From the NCBI GenBank assembly GCA_944381535.1, contig CALWLN010000162.1, positions 1 to 51,704 on the forward strand: DNA of 51,704 bases, given 5' to 3'. Source of the stretch: an uncultured Lachnospiraceae bacterium. Its GTDB lineage: Bacteria > Bacillota > Clostridia > Lachnospirales > Lachnospiraceae. Below, one piece after another: positions 38,046-47,016 of this stretch. Under the pieces are notes generated by a model. It worked only from the letters and a program-made list of their open reading frames with translations. It did no database searches and was not told the origin of the DNA. Made by a program: the position numbers and the translations under genes. Numbering within the stretch: the first letter of the stretch is position 1; each line of letters opens with the position of its first letter.

Positions 38046-40112
38046 ATGGGAAGAAATATAGCATTGGGAAATGAAAAGGATTGGAAGAAACGGGAGCATA
38101 TTCCTATGCTGGGAGCAGCCTATTATCCGGAAGACTGGGACGAAGCGGAGCAGGAGAAGGATATAAAATGGATGCAAAAAGCCGGAATGAAAGTAATCCG
38201 CATAGCCGAATTTGCATGGAAATGTATGGAACCTAGGGAGGGAGAGTTCCGATTTGACTGGTTACACAGAGTGATTGACCGGCTAAAGAAAGCTGGGATA
38301 GTGGTTATACTGGGGACTCCGTCAGCCACTCCGCCCATCTGGTTAGAGGAACTGGATCCAGATATGAGAAGATGGAACAGTAATCATCAGCAGGAAACAC
38401 ACGGAGGCAGACGGCATTGTTGCTCCAATAATGACACCTATAATAAGTATTCCCTCCGAATTGCCGAGAAAATGGCTCAGGAATTTGGAAGAGAAGAAGC
38501 GCTAATCGGATGGCAGATTGACAACGAAATATATCTGTATGGCGATGGCTGCTATTGTCCGTCATGTGTCCATAAATTTCATGAATATCTTGAGGAAAAG
38601 TATCAAACCATTGAAAATTTAAATGCGCGGTGGAATTTGAATATTTTCAGTCAAGCATATGAAAGGTTTGAACAGGTGCCGGTTCCGGAACGGTCCTGGC
38701 ATAATCCACATCTGCTGTTTGAGTGGCATCAATTTCAAGCTGATAGCCATATTGCATTTGTAGAGCGGCAAGCGGAGGTGCTACGTAAAAATTCTGATAA
38801 GCCGATTGGTACGGATATGATGATGGTAATGGGGATTGATTATGAAAAAATGACAAAGTCCCTAGATTTGATACAGTTTAATCATTATCATACGGAAAAA
38901 AATCTTAAGGATGCGCCATTTTGGTTTGATATGCTCCGTCCATTGAAAAAACGCCCTTTCTGGAATACGGAAACGGCTGCCTGCTGGAATGGTTCTACCT
39001 GTATCAGGCAGTCCGTGAAACCGGAGGGGTTCTGCCGGGTGAATTCTTGGTTACCCATAGCACTGGGCGGAGAGATTAATATGTATTGGCTGTGGAGACA
39101 GCATTGGGCAGGTCACGAGCTGATGCATGGATCCGTCATGTCCGCGGCATGCCGGCCACTTCCGGTCTTTGAAGAAGTTCAACAGACAGCTGCAGAATTT
39201 GAAAAGGCTGCGGAATTCATAGCGGAAACACAGGTGGAAACGGAGGTTGCACTGCATGTCTCAGCCACAAACAGTGCCTTGCAGGCCGTACAGGAGATTG
39301 TCCCGGAGCCGGACGCTGGAGCGGGGGACAGTTGTATGCCATATTTGTACCGGGTGCAGCATTATTTTTACCAGCCTATGGTACAATGCGGACTGCGGCC
39401 GGAGGTGATTGCGGCAGGAAAGGAACTGGATTCTTACCGGCTTTTGGTATCACCCGTCATGCTGACCCTGGAGGAGGCGAATTTACAGAGCAGAATTGCC
39501 GATTGGGTACGAAATGGAGGCATCTGGGTTGTGGGACCCATGACGGATATTCGCAATGACATCGGTGCCCACTATAAAGACCGTGCCATGGGGATGGTGG
39601 AGGAATTGACGGGAGTGACGCTTACCTACCAGATTCCTGACGCAGAGCATAGGTTAAAAGCGGTTTGGTCGAATGGGGAGGAATTTATTGCGAATGAATG
39701 GCTTCAGTTATATGACGTTCCGGAAAACGCAGAGGTGTTGGCGAGGGTATCGGAGGGATATTCTACAGCCATTGGAAAAGCGCTTGTGGCAAAGGTAAAA
39801 GTGGGAAATGGCTGTGTTATTCTGGTAGGGACTTTTCCAAACAGGCAGGACATGATGCGGGTGATAGAAATTGCATGCAAGGAAAGCAGTGTGAAGCGGT
39901 TGAAACATTCTGCTTCGGTAACAGCAGTACGCCGCAATGGCAGACAGCAGGGATACATTGCGCTTGAGCATGACGGTCAGCCGGCAGTTTTTGTTCCCGA
40001 AATGAAAGTGAAAGATATTTTAACAGGTATGGAATATGCGGCGGGAGAAGAAATTGCGATGAAGCCATATGATGTCAAGATTCTTATAGAAACTTTGCAG
40101 AGGAGTTATTAG
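38046..40112 (+). CDS. GH42 beta-galactosidase
   Basis: I start at ATG 38046, which follows AGAGGT by about 6 bp. An in-frame GTG 21 bp earlier is less likely. The 688-residue protein has GAAYYPEDW near residue 23, the acid/base Glu161 in GWQIDNEI and nucleophile Glu309 in NTETAACW, a Cys cluster (CYCPSC and CCSNND) that binds zinc in GH42, a trimerisation-type domain from about 390, and a C-terminal beta domain. It has no signal peptide and should release beta-galactose from imported oligosaccharides. It is a single-gene unit ended by the terminator at 40181-40226 and lies beside the epimerase gene, which can handle the released galactose. Confidence 0.93.
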   Translation: MGRNIALGNEKDWKKREHIPMLGAAYYPEDWDEAEQEKDIKWMQKAGMKVIRIAEFAWKCMEPREGEFRFDWLHRVIDRLKKAGIVVILGTPSATPPIWLEELDPDMRRWNSNHQQETHGGRRHCCSNNDTYNKYSLRIAEKMAQEFGREEALIGWQIDNEIYLYGDGCYCPSCVHKFHEYLEEKYQTIENLNARWNLNIFSQAYERFEQVPVPERSWHNPHLLFEWHQFQADSHIAFVERQAEVLRKNSDKPIGTDMMMVMGIDYEKMTKSLDLIQFNHYHTEKNLKDAPFWFDMLRPLKKRPFWNTETAACWNGSTCIRQSVKPEGFCRVNSWLPIALGGEINMYWLWRQHWAGHELMHGSVMSAACRPLPVFEEVQQTAAEFEKAAEFIAETQVETEVALHVSATNSALQAVQEIVPEPDAGAGDSCMPYLYRVQHYFYQPMVQCGLRPEVIAAGKELDSYRLLVSPVMLTLEEANLQSRIADWVRNGGIWVVGPMTDIRNDIGAHYKDRAMGMVEELTGVTLTYQIPDAEHRLKAVWSNGEEFIANEWLQLYDVPENAEVLARVSEGYSTAIGKALVAKVKVGNGCVILVGTFPNRQDMMRVIEIACKESSVKRLKHSASVTAVRRNGRQQGYIALEHDGQPAVFVPEMKVKDILTGMEYAAGEEIAMKPYDVKILIETLQRSY

Positions 40113-40180
40113 TTTCCGTTATTGCCTGTGTACCAATATAAATGATAAATCCTGGGAAATTAAAAATTTTAGGAGTGTAG

Positions 40181-40226
40181 CCCTCTCATTTTTTATGTAG
40201 AAAATGAGAGGGTTTTCCTTTTTTCT
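40181..40226 (+). terminator. Terminator of the GH42 gene
   Basis: CCCTCTCATTTT (40181-40192) and AAAATGAGAGGG (40201-40212) form a perfect 12-bp stem with an 8-base loop, followed by TTTTCCTTTTTTCTT. It lies 68 bp after the GH42 stop. Its stem is almost identical to that of the terminator at 41077-41113. Confidence 0.9.
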
Positions 40227-40395
40227 TAGTTTGATTAGAATTCTATACTTAATATGACGGAGCACGAAACTGACAGAATGAGGAGTTGTAATCAGTTACA
40301 AGTAGCGAGATGGCCCGGTGTGAACTATGGGAGGAAGAATCCCAATAACTAAAATGCATGGTCATAGAAGCGCTTCTAAAAGCTCAATTGCGTCT
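40227..40395. other. Short gene-poor stretch at the left end of the mobile region
   Basis: No convincing gene. TATACT (40244-40249) could be a -10 box. TAGAAGCGCTTCTA (40365-40378) is a perfect 14-bp palindrome. A 12-codon ORF at 40310 has no clear ribosome site. It precedes the broken small ORF and the sigma-like gene and may hold the promoter of that unit. Confidence 0.4.
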
Positions 40396-40543
40396 ATGCA
40401 GGTAAATCAAATAGAGCAACTTAAAATTTTCTGAGTGTAATGCCATGCGGTTGGAGGATACTCCATGGCGATTACTTCTTATGCAATCTGCGGTGTTCGA
40501 GGTCCTCCCAATCAATCGTTTTGGAAAATTCAAAATTGATTGA
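40396..40543 (+). pseudogene. Frameshifted small conserved-looking ORF upstream of the sigma-like gene
   Basis: ATG 40396 begins MQVNQIEQLKIF and stops. One frame further on, SECNAMRLEDTPWRLLL continues to a TGA at 40541-40543. Removing one base in the A/T-rich AAAATTTTC tract joins them into a protein of about 49 residues. It ends with ATTGATTGATTGGAGG, so its end overlaps the ribosome site of the next gene. I do not recognise the family. The two-frame continuity is my reading and needs a homologue to confirm it. Confidence 0.4.
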
Positions 40544-40558
40544 TTGGAGGTAAGAACG

Positions 40559-41058
40559 GTGAAATATGCACCCAAAAAAGTGTTTATTCTAGACAAAGGT
40601 TCATATACGGAGATTTCCTATCAGGAGTTCTGTGAATGTAGAGAGAAAGAAACAAAAAGCGTTTTATTCCGGTTCAGGGTATGCTCTTGGAAGTGCCGGA
40701 AGCAGTATATACAGAATTCTATCGGGAAAAGGAGCGGAACCGCTATCTTGATAAGCTGGATGAAAAGAATGGCCTAGTCTCCTTGGAATCCGTTATAGAA
40801 GCGGTGAAAAAACGTGAAAATTCTATTTCGGCACTGGCAGAGAGTATAGTGGATATTGTGATAGAGAATCTCTTAAGGGACAAGCTTCGTGGAGCTTTAA
40901 ATCAGTTAACCGTAGAGGAACAGGAACTGGTTTATCAGCTCTATTACAGGAACTTGACAGAACGGGAAGTGGCAAAAACACTGCGGATTTCTCAGGTTGC
41001 TGTCAACAAAAGAAAACACCGGATTTTAGAAAAATTAAAAAAAATAATGGAAATTTAG
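40559..41058 (+). pseudogene. Sigma-70-like regulatory protein of conjugative-transposon type, frameshifted
   Basis: The gene starts at GTG 40559 with TTGGAGG before it. The first frame reads MKYAPKKVFILDKGSYTEISYQ to about residue 34. After the A5 run at 40654-40658 the homology moves to the -1 frame, which reads RFIPVQGMLLEV and goes on for 125 residues (40681-41058) to a region 4-type helix-turn-helix: TEREVAKTLRISQVAVNKRKHRI. Joined, the product is about 165 residues, similar to sigma-like proteins common in Tn916/Tn1549-like elements, which regulate element genes. The break could be a real mutation, a sequencing error, or a slippage site in the A run. A terminator follows at 41077. Confidence 0.7.
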
Positions 41059-41076
41059 AATTTCGGGTTATCAACT

Positions 41077-41113
41077 CTCTCATTTTTTCCTTTGAATAAA
41101 TGAGAGGGTTTTT
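41077..41113 (+). terminator. Terminator after the sigma-like gene
   Basis: CTCTCATTT (41077-41085) pairs with AAATGAGAG (41098-41106), followed by a T-run at 41109-41113. Its stem and flanks closely resemble the terminator at 40181. Confidence 0.85.
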
Positions 41114-41621
41114 CCTTTCCATTTGAACTTTGACAACAGCATAGGCAGCATACCAGATACTTCCCCTCTGCTGTCGGTTAAAATCGGCAAGCCACATGAC
41201 CGGAATTGGAAGGATTTATCAAAACCGTAGTGAGAGCAGGAGAAATTTCATGTTTATAGGTCAGACGGTGCGGGGCATCCGCAACGAAGGCGATAACAGG
41301 CAGAGGGTATAATGGTACTTCCGTCCAGTCACAGGCCGAGCGTAAAACAGGCGTTTTCTTTCTTCTGCCGTAAGCCGTCGCAGCCAATGAGGGCGGCCCT
41401 GTGAGAACCACAGGGTGGTGAAATTCCAATGAGGTCAAAGCCATGACCGTCTGGTCTGCTCCCACGTCAGGGGGTATCGGGGATAAATACTGACAGATAA
41501 TAATCTCAAAACGATTGATTGGTTTTACAGGCGGTCGTTTGCCTATCTGCGGATGGCCGCTTGGTCATAAAAAAGAACAGGCAATTTATGAAATGTTTTT
41601 TACAGGCAGACATGGAGGGAT
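41114..41621. other. 508-bp stretch without a supported gene
   Basis: No gene is convincing here. It contains a perfect hairpin, CCCTGTG (41397-41403) and CACAGGG (41409-41415), with a 5-base loop and no T-run, and a 38-codon ORF at 41196-41312 without a ribosome site. A 95-residue leftward frame (41178-41465) looks like a shadow frame. No antitoxin gene is visible in front of the MazF-like gene. The stretch may be leftover transposon DNA or hold a structured RNA. Confidence 0.5.
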
Positions 41622-42470
41622 ATGTTGAGAGAGATAAAACGCGGGGATATTTACTACGCAGACCTTTGTCCGGTCATTGGCAGCGAGCAGGGAGGCGTCC
41701 GCCCGGTCCTGATTATCCAGAATAACGCGGGAAACCATTTCAGCCCTACGGTGATCGCGGCGGCGATCAGCAGCAGGCAGAGGAAACACACCCTGCCAAC
41801 GCATGTGGCTCTGCGGGGACAGGATTACGGGCTGCGGGGATGGTCCATGGTGCTCCTAGAGCAGATAAGGACCATTGACAGATCCCGGCTCCTTGCATAC
41901 ATAGGGAAACTGGATCCGGAGCGGATGGAAGCGGTAGATGAGGCGCTGACGGTCAGCGTGGGGCTGGGAACGGCCAGGGAAATGGAAGGAAAGAGAAGCC
42001 TGGCAACAGGATGGCGGGTAAATGCGGATGAATGGAAGAAAAGAGAAAGAGGAGAAACGACTGGGATGGAAGAAAAGGAGATACAGGCAGTACGGGATAT
42101 TTTATACAACAGTGACGGGAAGGTTGGATTCGCCTACCTTTATCCGAAGGACGAAGGTGAGAAGGAGGGGTACGTGTTTGATATGACACCTTTTAATATC
42201 GCGAATTTTATCGGCAGCCACCAGTCTGACGCGGATACGATCATTTTGACGGATATGCTGGACCGCCAGTTCCTGGAGACAGACGGGGGTTTCCTTTATG
42301 TCTGCCCGGACCAGGAGTTACGCCGGGAGATTCTTACCTTCCTGGACCCGATCAAGAGGGGCGAACAGGAGCCGCAGGAGATCCCGATGGTGGACAAAGA
42401 AACTTATGAGGCGTATGAGCGGTGGGAAGACAGGACGGTGACGGCTGCGGAACTTGGAATGCTTCCGTGA
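41622..42470 (+). CDS. MazF/PemK-like endoribonuclease with an extra C-terminal domain
   Basis: Residues 1-115 are a MazF/PemK domain: KRGDIYYADL, GSEQGGVRPVLIIQNN with the conserved Arg, a PTVIAAAIS strand with the conserved Thr, and a DRSRLLAYIGKL helix. MazF cuts RNA at specific triplets or longer sites and usually has an antitoxin encoded upstream; none is seen here. Residues 148-282 form a second, mostly alpha/beta acidic region (FAYLYPKDEGEK, DMTPFNIANFIGS) that I do not recognise. An in-frame ATG at about 42066 with GAGGAG 11 bases before it could also start this part as its own protein. Typical MazF is 110-140 residues. The gene lies between decayed sigma-type genes and the recombinase module, so it is probably cargo or a maintenance factor of the element. 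Confidence 0.75.
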   Translation: MLREIKRGDIYYADLCPVIGSEQGGVRPVLIIQNNAGNHFSPTVIAAAISSRQRKHTLPTHVALRGQDYGLRGWSMVLLEQIRTIDRSRLLAYIGKLDPERMEAVDEALTVSVGLGTAREMEGKRSLATGWRVNADEWKKRERGETTGMEEKEIQAVRDILYNSDGKVGFAYLYPKDEGEKEGYVFDMTPFNIANFIGSHQSDADTIILTDMLDRQFLETDGGFLYVCPDQELRREILTFLDPIKRGEQEPQEIPMVDKETYEAYERWEDRTVTAAELGMLP

Positions 42471-42529
42471 AAGGGAAGACATATGGGGCCTGCATTGGAC
42501 CGTTTTTACTGGCAGAAAGACAGGTTGTC

Positions 42530-42543
42530 AGTAGTGCACTACT
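42530..42543. repeat. Perfect palindrome before the recombinase operon
   Basis: AGTAGTGCACTACT is a perfect 14-bp inverted repeat about 105 bp before the first recombinase. It may be an operator or mark the element end. No copy was noticed elsewhere in the window. Confidence 0.4.
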
Positions 42544-42605
42544 TAGGCCGGGGTAACGCCGGTATTTTGAGTGGGTATGGTGAATAGCCATTTAAGGAAA
42601 GATTG

Positions 42606-42622
42606 GGTATACTGTGTATACC
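42606..42622. promoter_or_regulatory. Candidate operator of the recombinase operon
   Basis: GGTATAC and GTATACC, separated by TGT, form a perfect inverted repeat 24 bp before the first recombinase start and upstream of its ribosome site. The position suits a repressor binding site or a strand-exchange site. The binding protein is unknown; the HTH protein at 46982-47365 is a candidate. Confidence 0.4.
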
Positions 42623-42646
42623 GTAAGGAGCAGGGAGGTGAGGAAG

Positions 42647-43762
42647 ATGCGGCGGTACGAAGTAGGTATGGTTACGGAAGGCGCAAAGAAATATTATTAC
42701 ATCAGCCACCGGGATACGCTGGAGCTTGTCGTGCTTCCCACCAAATATCTGAAGCATAAAACGGACGCTAACCGTTCGCCGAATACCGTGCGGAATGCGG
42801 CCCTGGCGCTCTGCTATTACATGGAATATCTGGCAGAAAAGGGCTTGTCCATAGCGGAAGTAACGGAACTGGCTTATGAGGAACAGCACAAACATTTCGT
42901 GCAGTTCCTGTACTGGGTGAAGGAAGGAAATCACTTAGAGGAAAAGAGAACAGAGATTACCGGGAATGGAACCTGTAACGCATATTTAAAGGATGTGTTC
43001 AGGTTCTTTTTATATCTTGCAAACAGTGATTTGGCATCGCCTCTCAAGGTGCTTTCCTATAACCAGATCACAGTGGCCAATGCGGTGGGCGTGAAGCGGG
43101 TGATGCGGTTCAATTCCTTCAAGGGTTATCTGAAAGCGAAGGACAGAGAAGTCCGGGCAGCGCAGGAGCCGGAAATCATGGGTATCTTAAAGGCATGCAC
43201 CAACTGCCGGGACCAGCTGCTTATTCTGCTGATAGCGGAAACAGGGTTTCGGATTGGGGAGATGCTTGGAGTGGATTACACCAGGGACATCAACTACCAG
43301 AATCACACTATCTCTGTATACTTCCGGGAGGATAATGCGAATGAGGCTCGGGCCAAGAACGCGGAGTGCCGGAGGGCCAAAATCAGTGACGATACCTTTC
43401 AGTTTCTGCTGCATTATCTAAGCAAATACCGGAAACTTTTACAGCATCAGAGTTATCTGTTTATCAATATTTCTGGTGATACGGCGGGAAAACCCCTAAA
43501 GGCCGACAGCGTGTATGACATGCTGAAGAGGATGGAGGAAAAAACCGGTATGCGTCTGACGCCACATATGCTCCGTCGTTATTTTGCGGAATCGAGGTGG
43601 AATGCCGGGTGGCCTTTGGAATTAATCGGCCAGGCCCTGGGGCATAAGCATCTGGATACCACGATCCGGTACCTGGGAATTCTGGATGATAAGCTGATGG
43701 AAGCCAGCAGGGAGTTTTATGCTAAATATTCTAAGACTTACGGAATTCAGGATTTTCTATAG
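42647..43762 (+). CDS. Tyrosine recombinase 1 (TnpA/RitA-like)
   Basis: I start at ATG 42647 because GGGAGGTGAGG stands directly in front; an in-frame ATG 33 bp earlier lacks a site. The 371-residue enzyme has an N-terminal SAM-like DNA-binding domain and the tyrosine recombinase active site: Arg202 in GFRIGE, His307 and Arg310 in PHMLRR, His333 in LGHKH and Tyr342. It should cut and rejoin DNA at specific sites during movement of the element. Its length matches TnpA of Tn554 (361 residues), and it is the first of three recombinases in a row. The next gene begins 13 bp later with AGGAGGTG. Confidence 0.92.
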   Translation: MRRYEVGMVTEGAKKYYYISHRDTLELVVLPTKYLKHKTDANRSPNTVRNAALALCYYMEYLAEKGLSIAEVTELAYEEQHKHFVQFLYWVKEGNHLEEKRTEITGNGTCNAYLKDVFRFFLYLANSDLASPLKVLSYNQITVANAVGVKRVMRFNSFKGYLKAKDREVRAAQEPEIMGILKACTNCRDQLLILLIAETGFRIGEMLGVDYTRDINYQNHTISVYFREDNANEARAKNAECRRAKISDDTFQFLLHYLSKYRKLLQHQSYLFINISGDTAGKPLKADSVYDMLKRMEEKTGMRLTPHMLRRYFAESRWNAGWPLELIGQALGHKHLDTTIRYLGILDDKLMEASREFYAKYSKTYGIQDFL

Positions 43763-43775
43763 GAGGTGAGCCATA

Positions 43776-45506
43776 ATGCCTGCGCCATTACTGCAATTAG
43801 CAGAACCAAAACAGAATATGGAAGAACTCCAGGCGCAGCTAGAAGCGGAGCTCAGCGAGTGTACGGAAGCGAAATCGCCAGGCAGAAACCAGGTCAGGAA
43901 CTTTATGATGACAAATGGAATCTGGCATATTGTGGAACTAGATTATTTGGCGAGAAAGAAATTTGAGGAATACCTTTTTGATAAATATTCGGAAATTTCC
44001 AGAAAAAGATATTTGCTTGATTTTGACCGGGTGAAGCAGCATGCTATCAAGAGGCAGATGCAGTTAATTGTAAATGGCAGATACCAGGACCCGCCATATG
44101 AAAATACCATATTTTACCTGCCGTATTACCCAAATCCAAAAGTTTTAGAGCGGTTTCAAAAAGCTAAGAAAAAGGAAGAACTGGCGTGGCATTTTGAAAT
44201 CTGTGCACCGGAAATAATGAAGCGTCAGATATTTCAGGTTTTATGTGTCACAGTAAAAAGCAGTCAGGATAACAGGCGTTTGTCGGATAGACTTTCGGAA
44301 TTGCGGAAATTTTATGCGTTCTGTTGTGAGGAGTCCATTGAAGATATTGAACGAATGGAATATGAACAGATTCAGAAATACAGAGAAAACAGAAAGTCGA
44401 TATGGAGTACGTATATTATAGATCATTGCCGTAAAATTCTTTTCCTGGAGAGTAAAGAAATTCACTGGCATGCCAATATCTGGTACATGGAAAGGTTCCA
44501 TTTGCAGCCTGAGCGCTTGAATCCGGCGGCTCCGGTGAGAAGGATTTCTTTTCTGGAAGTTACGCATAAGGGTAACCGGGAACTGCTTCAGCAGTATGTC
44601 CGGTACGGACTTGGAGTGACAAACCTGGCGTTGGGCATGCTGCGGGATGAGACGCTTCATGTCAGAAAATTTCTGGCAGATATCACTCAGCCGGAGGATA
44701 AAAACATATGCGTCATCACGTCAGGAGAAATGGAAACTTACCTGAAGAAGTTACAGGAAGAAAAAATACGGGCTACTTCGTATAACGCTAAAATAATGGC
44801 TATCCTGCATTTTTTCAATTTTTTACTAGCAAGAAGGTATGTGGAACATATTCCTTTTGATGTGGATCTTTATTTAAAAAAAGAAGTGCGTGTGCATCAT
44901 GACCGGAGCGTGGAGACGGAAACAGCAATCGAAATTTTGGGGAAATTAAGCAGTTTTCCAGAAGAAATCCGGCTTATGTATCTGCATTTGTGGGCGCTGG
45001 GATTAAGAATCAGTGAAGTATGTGCATTGAGAGGGGATGCCTATTATATACAGGGGCAGGATACATGGATAAAGGTATATCAGACAAAAATGCATACATA
45101 CAAGCGGATGCCTATTCCTACAGCATTATATAAACTTATGAAAGTTTATCTGAAAAAATACAATATCGGGGCGGAGTCCTATGTGTTTCAAAATACACAC
45201 GGCGGGGCTTATTGCAGTGGAACACTACAAAAGAAACTGAAAAAGTGTTGCGAGGAAAACGACATTGCTGCCGGGACGTACCACTTCGAAAGTCATGGTT
45301 ACCGCCATACAATCGCCACAAATTATTACGATAACGGGGTATCTGTACAGGGCGTGAGGGATTACCTGGGACATGTATATGAGGAAATGACGTTACAGTA
45401 TATTGATTATATGCCAAAGAAAGTAGAAAAAGCCGGTGAGGATTATTTCCACCAGCATGGAAGTCTTGCTACAGGCCTGAAAGGAAGTGAACAAAAAAAT
45501 GGATAA
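43776..45506 (+). CDS. Tyrosine recombinase 2 (TnpB/RitB-like)
   Basis: The 576-residue protein has a long N-terminal region (about 1-380) and a tyrosine recombinase catalytic domain: Arg411 in GLRISE, Lys in a beta-hairpin segment (MHTYKR), His507 and Arg510 in SHGYRHT, His533 in LGH and Tyr542 in LQYIDY. It is longer than typical integrases, similar to TnpB of Tn554 (630 residues). AGGAGGTG lies before the ATG. Its stop overlaps the start of recombinase 3 by 8 bp, so translation is coupled. It probably acts together with its two neighbours. Confidence 0.93.
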   Translation: MPAPLLQLAEPKQNMEELQAQLEAELSECTEAKSPGRNQVRNFMMTNGIWHIVELDYLARKKFEEYLFDKYSEISRKRYLLDFDRVKQHAIKRQMQLIVNGRYQDPPYENTIFYLPYYPNPKVLERFQKAKKKEELAWHFEICAPEIMKRQIFQVLCVTVKSSQDNRRLSDRLSELRKFYAFCCEESIEDIERMEYEQIQKYRENRKSIWSTYIIDHCRKILFLESKEIHWHANIWYMERFHLQPERLNPAAPVRRISFLEVTHKGNRELLQQYVRYGLGVTNLALGMLRDETLHVRKFLADITQPEDKNICVITSGEMETYLKKLQEEKIRATSYNAKIMAILHFFNFLLARRYVEHIPFDVDLYLKKEVRVHHDRSVETETAIEILGKLSSFPEEIRLMYLHLWALGLRISEVCALRGDAYYIQGQDTWIKVYQTKMHTYKRMPIPTALYKLMKVYLKKYNIGAESYVFQNTHGGAYCSGTLQKKLKKCCEENDIAAGTYHFESHGYRHTIATNYYDNGVSVQGVRDYLGHVYEEMTLQYIDYMPKKVEKAGEDYFHQHGSLATGLKGSEQKNG

Positions 45507-47016
45507 CAGAATTTACCTGAAAAATCTTCCCTGTTATAAGGCAGCGACAGAAGCTCAGATAAAGGCGATTGGAAAAAATCCTTATTATGATTTACAGAGG
45601 ATTTCATCAGCAACTTTACGGGAGGAACTGACCGCTTTTGTATTATATCGGAGTACACAGGTCGGTATTGCAAGAATTTATAGGGACAGACAGCAGTTCA
45701 ACAAGGTATGCCGTTTCCTGGAAAGGCAGAGTGGGAGAATAGAGAGTCTGAAGGCCCAGGAGCCCGAACTTCTGATTCGTAAATTCAAAAGCTGGATGTT
45801 GGTGGAAGGGATACCGCTGACTGACAGAGGCCAGCATATATATGGCGGAGAATATGTCGAAAAAGCCCGGGAAATTTCGTATCTTGAGAGGATGTTGAAA
45901 TTTTTTGAGAAGCCTGATACCCGACCAGAGCAGGAAAAGGATGTCTGGGAACTGGATGAGCTTGATATTACCGTTCGCCTAAATCCTATTAAGCAATTTA
46001 AAACGATTTCATTTGAGGCTATCGTGCAGAAGGAAATGAGGGAGGAAGTAAAAAAGGGGATTTACCTGAATCTGCAAAAGGAGGCGATTACCTGTGTACA
46101 GAAAGAAATGACTGCATTGCGGCGGTTTTCCGGGTTTTTACATGAGCGCTATCCAAGCGTGCAGTCCTTCAAGGAAATTGACCGGGAACTGATGGAAGAA
46201 TATCTTATTTATCTAAAAACAGAGCAAGATGGAATAAATGTCCTGCATGCGGAAATGACACGGTTCCGGACTGTTTTAGAAAGCATTGCCAGGGCCTGCG
46301 ATTACCTGAATCTGGCTGGAGTATTCCTTGCAAGGGATATTCCGCCGCATGTAAGGAAAGAACTTAAGAGCTATTCAGACGGGGAACTTCGCCGTTTGAA
46401 TGCTGCCTTGGTAAAAATGGATGAACAGGTGGCAAGGTTGATGATCATTCACCAAATGCTGGGAACACGAATTTCCGATACCTTGACACTGGAGCCGGAC
46501 TGCCTGCAAGAAAAGAGTGGTGTGACCATCATACGTATCCGGCAGATGAAGGCTGGAACTTATGAGAAACCTATAAGTGAAGAATTGGCATCACTCATCC
46601 GCAGGGCCATCGCCTATACAAGGGAGCGGTATGGGGAAACACCCTATATTTTTACAAATGGGAAAAATCCGGATAAACCCATGCAGTATGGGGCAATTTC
46701 GTCAAGCGTGGTAAGGATGCTGCGTAAAGAAAATCTTTGTGATGACAACGGGGAACCCTTTGGCTTTGGAACGCATTTATACCGGCATTGCTATGGCATT
46801 AAGCTGGCGGACATGCACTTAGACGATTGGACCATCGCCAGGCTCCTTGGACATAAAAGCCTCCATAATGTGAAATATTACCGCAAGATGAGTAACCAGC
46901 TTCTGGCGGAGGAGACCCGATTTATAAGGCAGCAGATGTCAGAACTTATACTGGCCAACCTAGACGGATGGGAGGAAGAATATGTTAAAATACGAGAAGA
47001 TGATAGCCTTGAATAA
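45499..47016 (+). CDS. Tyrosine recombinase 3 (TnpB/RitC-like)
   Basis: The start may be ATG 45499 (505 residues, AAGGA 13 bp before) or GTG 45487 (509 residues, with its site too close). The catalytic residues are complete: Arg324 in LGTRISD, His426 and Arg429 in HLYRHCYG, His452 in LGHKS and Tyr461 in VKYY. An N-terminal helical DNA-binding region covers about 1-290. It overlaps the preceding and following genes, so four genes form one transcription and translation unit. The presence of a third recombinase is not a feature of classical Tn554. Confidence 0.92.
   Translation: MDNRIYLKNLPCYKAATEAQIKAIGKNPYYDLQRISSATLREELTAFVLYRSTQVGIARIYRDRQQFNKVCRFLERQSGRIESLKAQEPELLIRKFKSWMLVEGIPLTDRGQHIYGGEYVEKAREISYLERMLKFFEKPDTRPEQEKDVWELDELDITVRLNPIKQFKTISFEAIVQKEMREEVKKGIYLNLQKEAITCVQKEMTALRRFSGFLHERYPSVQSFKEIDRELMEEYLIYLKTEQDGINVLHAEMTRFRTVLESIARACDYLNLAGVFLARDIPPHVRKELKSYSDGELRRLNAALVKMDEQVARLMIIHQMLGTRISDTLTLEPDCLQEKSGVTIIRIRQMKAGTYEKPISEELASLIRRAIAYTRERYGETPYIFTNGKNPDKPMQYGAISSSVVRMLRKENLCDDNGEPFGFGTHLYRHCYGIKLADMHLDDWTIARLLGHKSLHNVKYYRKMSNQLLAEETRFIRQQMSELILANLDGWEEEYVKIREDDSLE

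Noticed and set aside
40213-40227. TTTTCCTTTTTTCTT resembling the right half of the AraC motif
   Set aside because: It is the T-tract of the GH42 terminator and has no CAATT at the right spacing.
41196-41312. 38-codon rightward ORF
   Set aside because: It has no ribosome site and its Arg/Asn-rich content is not like a known small protein; it could be an antitoxin remnant but there is no support.
41178-41465. Leftward 95-residue frame in the gap before the MazF-like gene
   Set aside because: No ribosome site or recognised motif; the neighbouring genes run the other way. Kept only as part of the gene-poor stretch.
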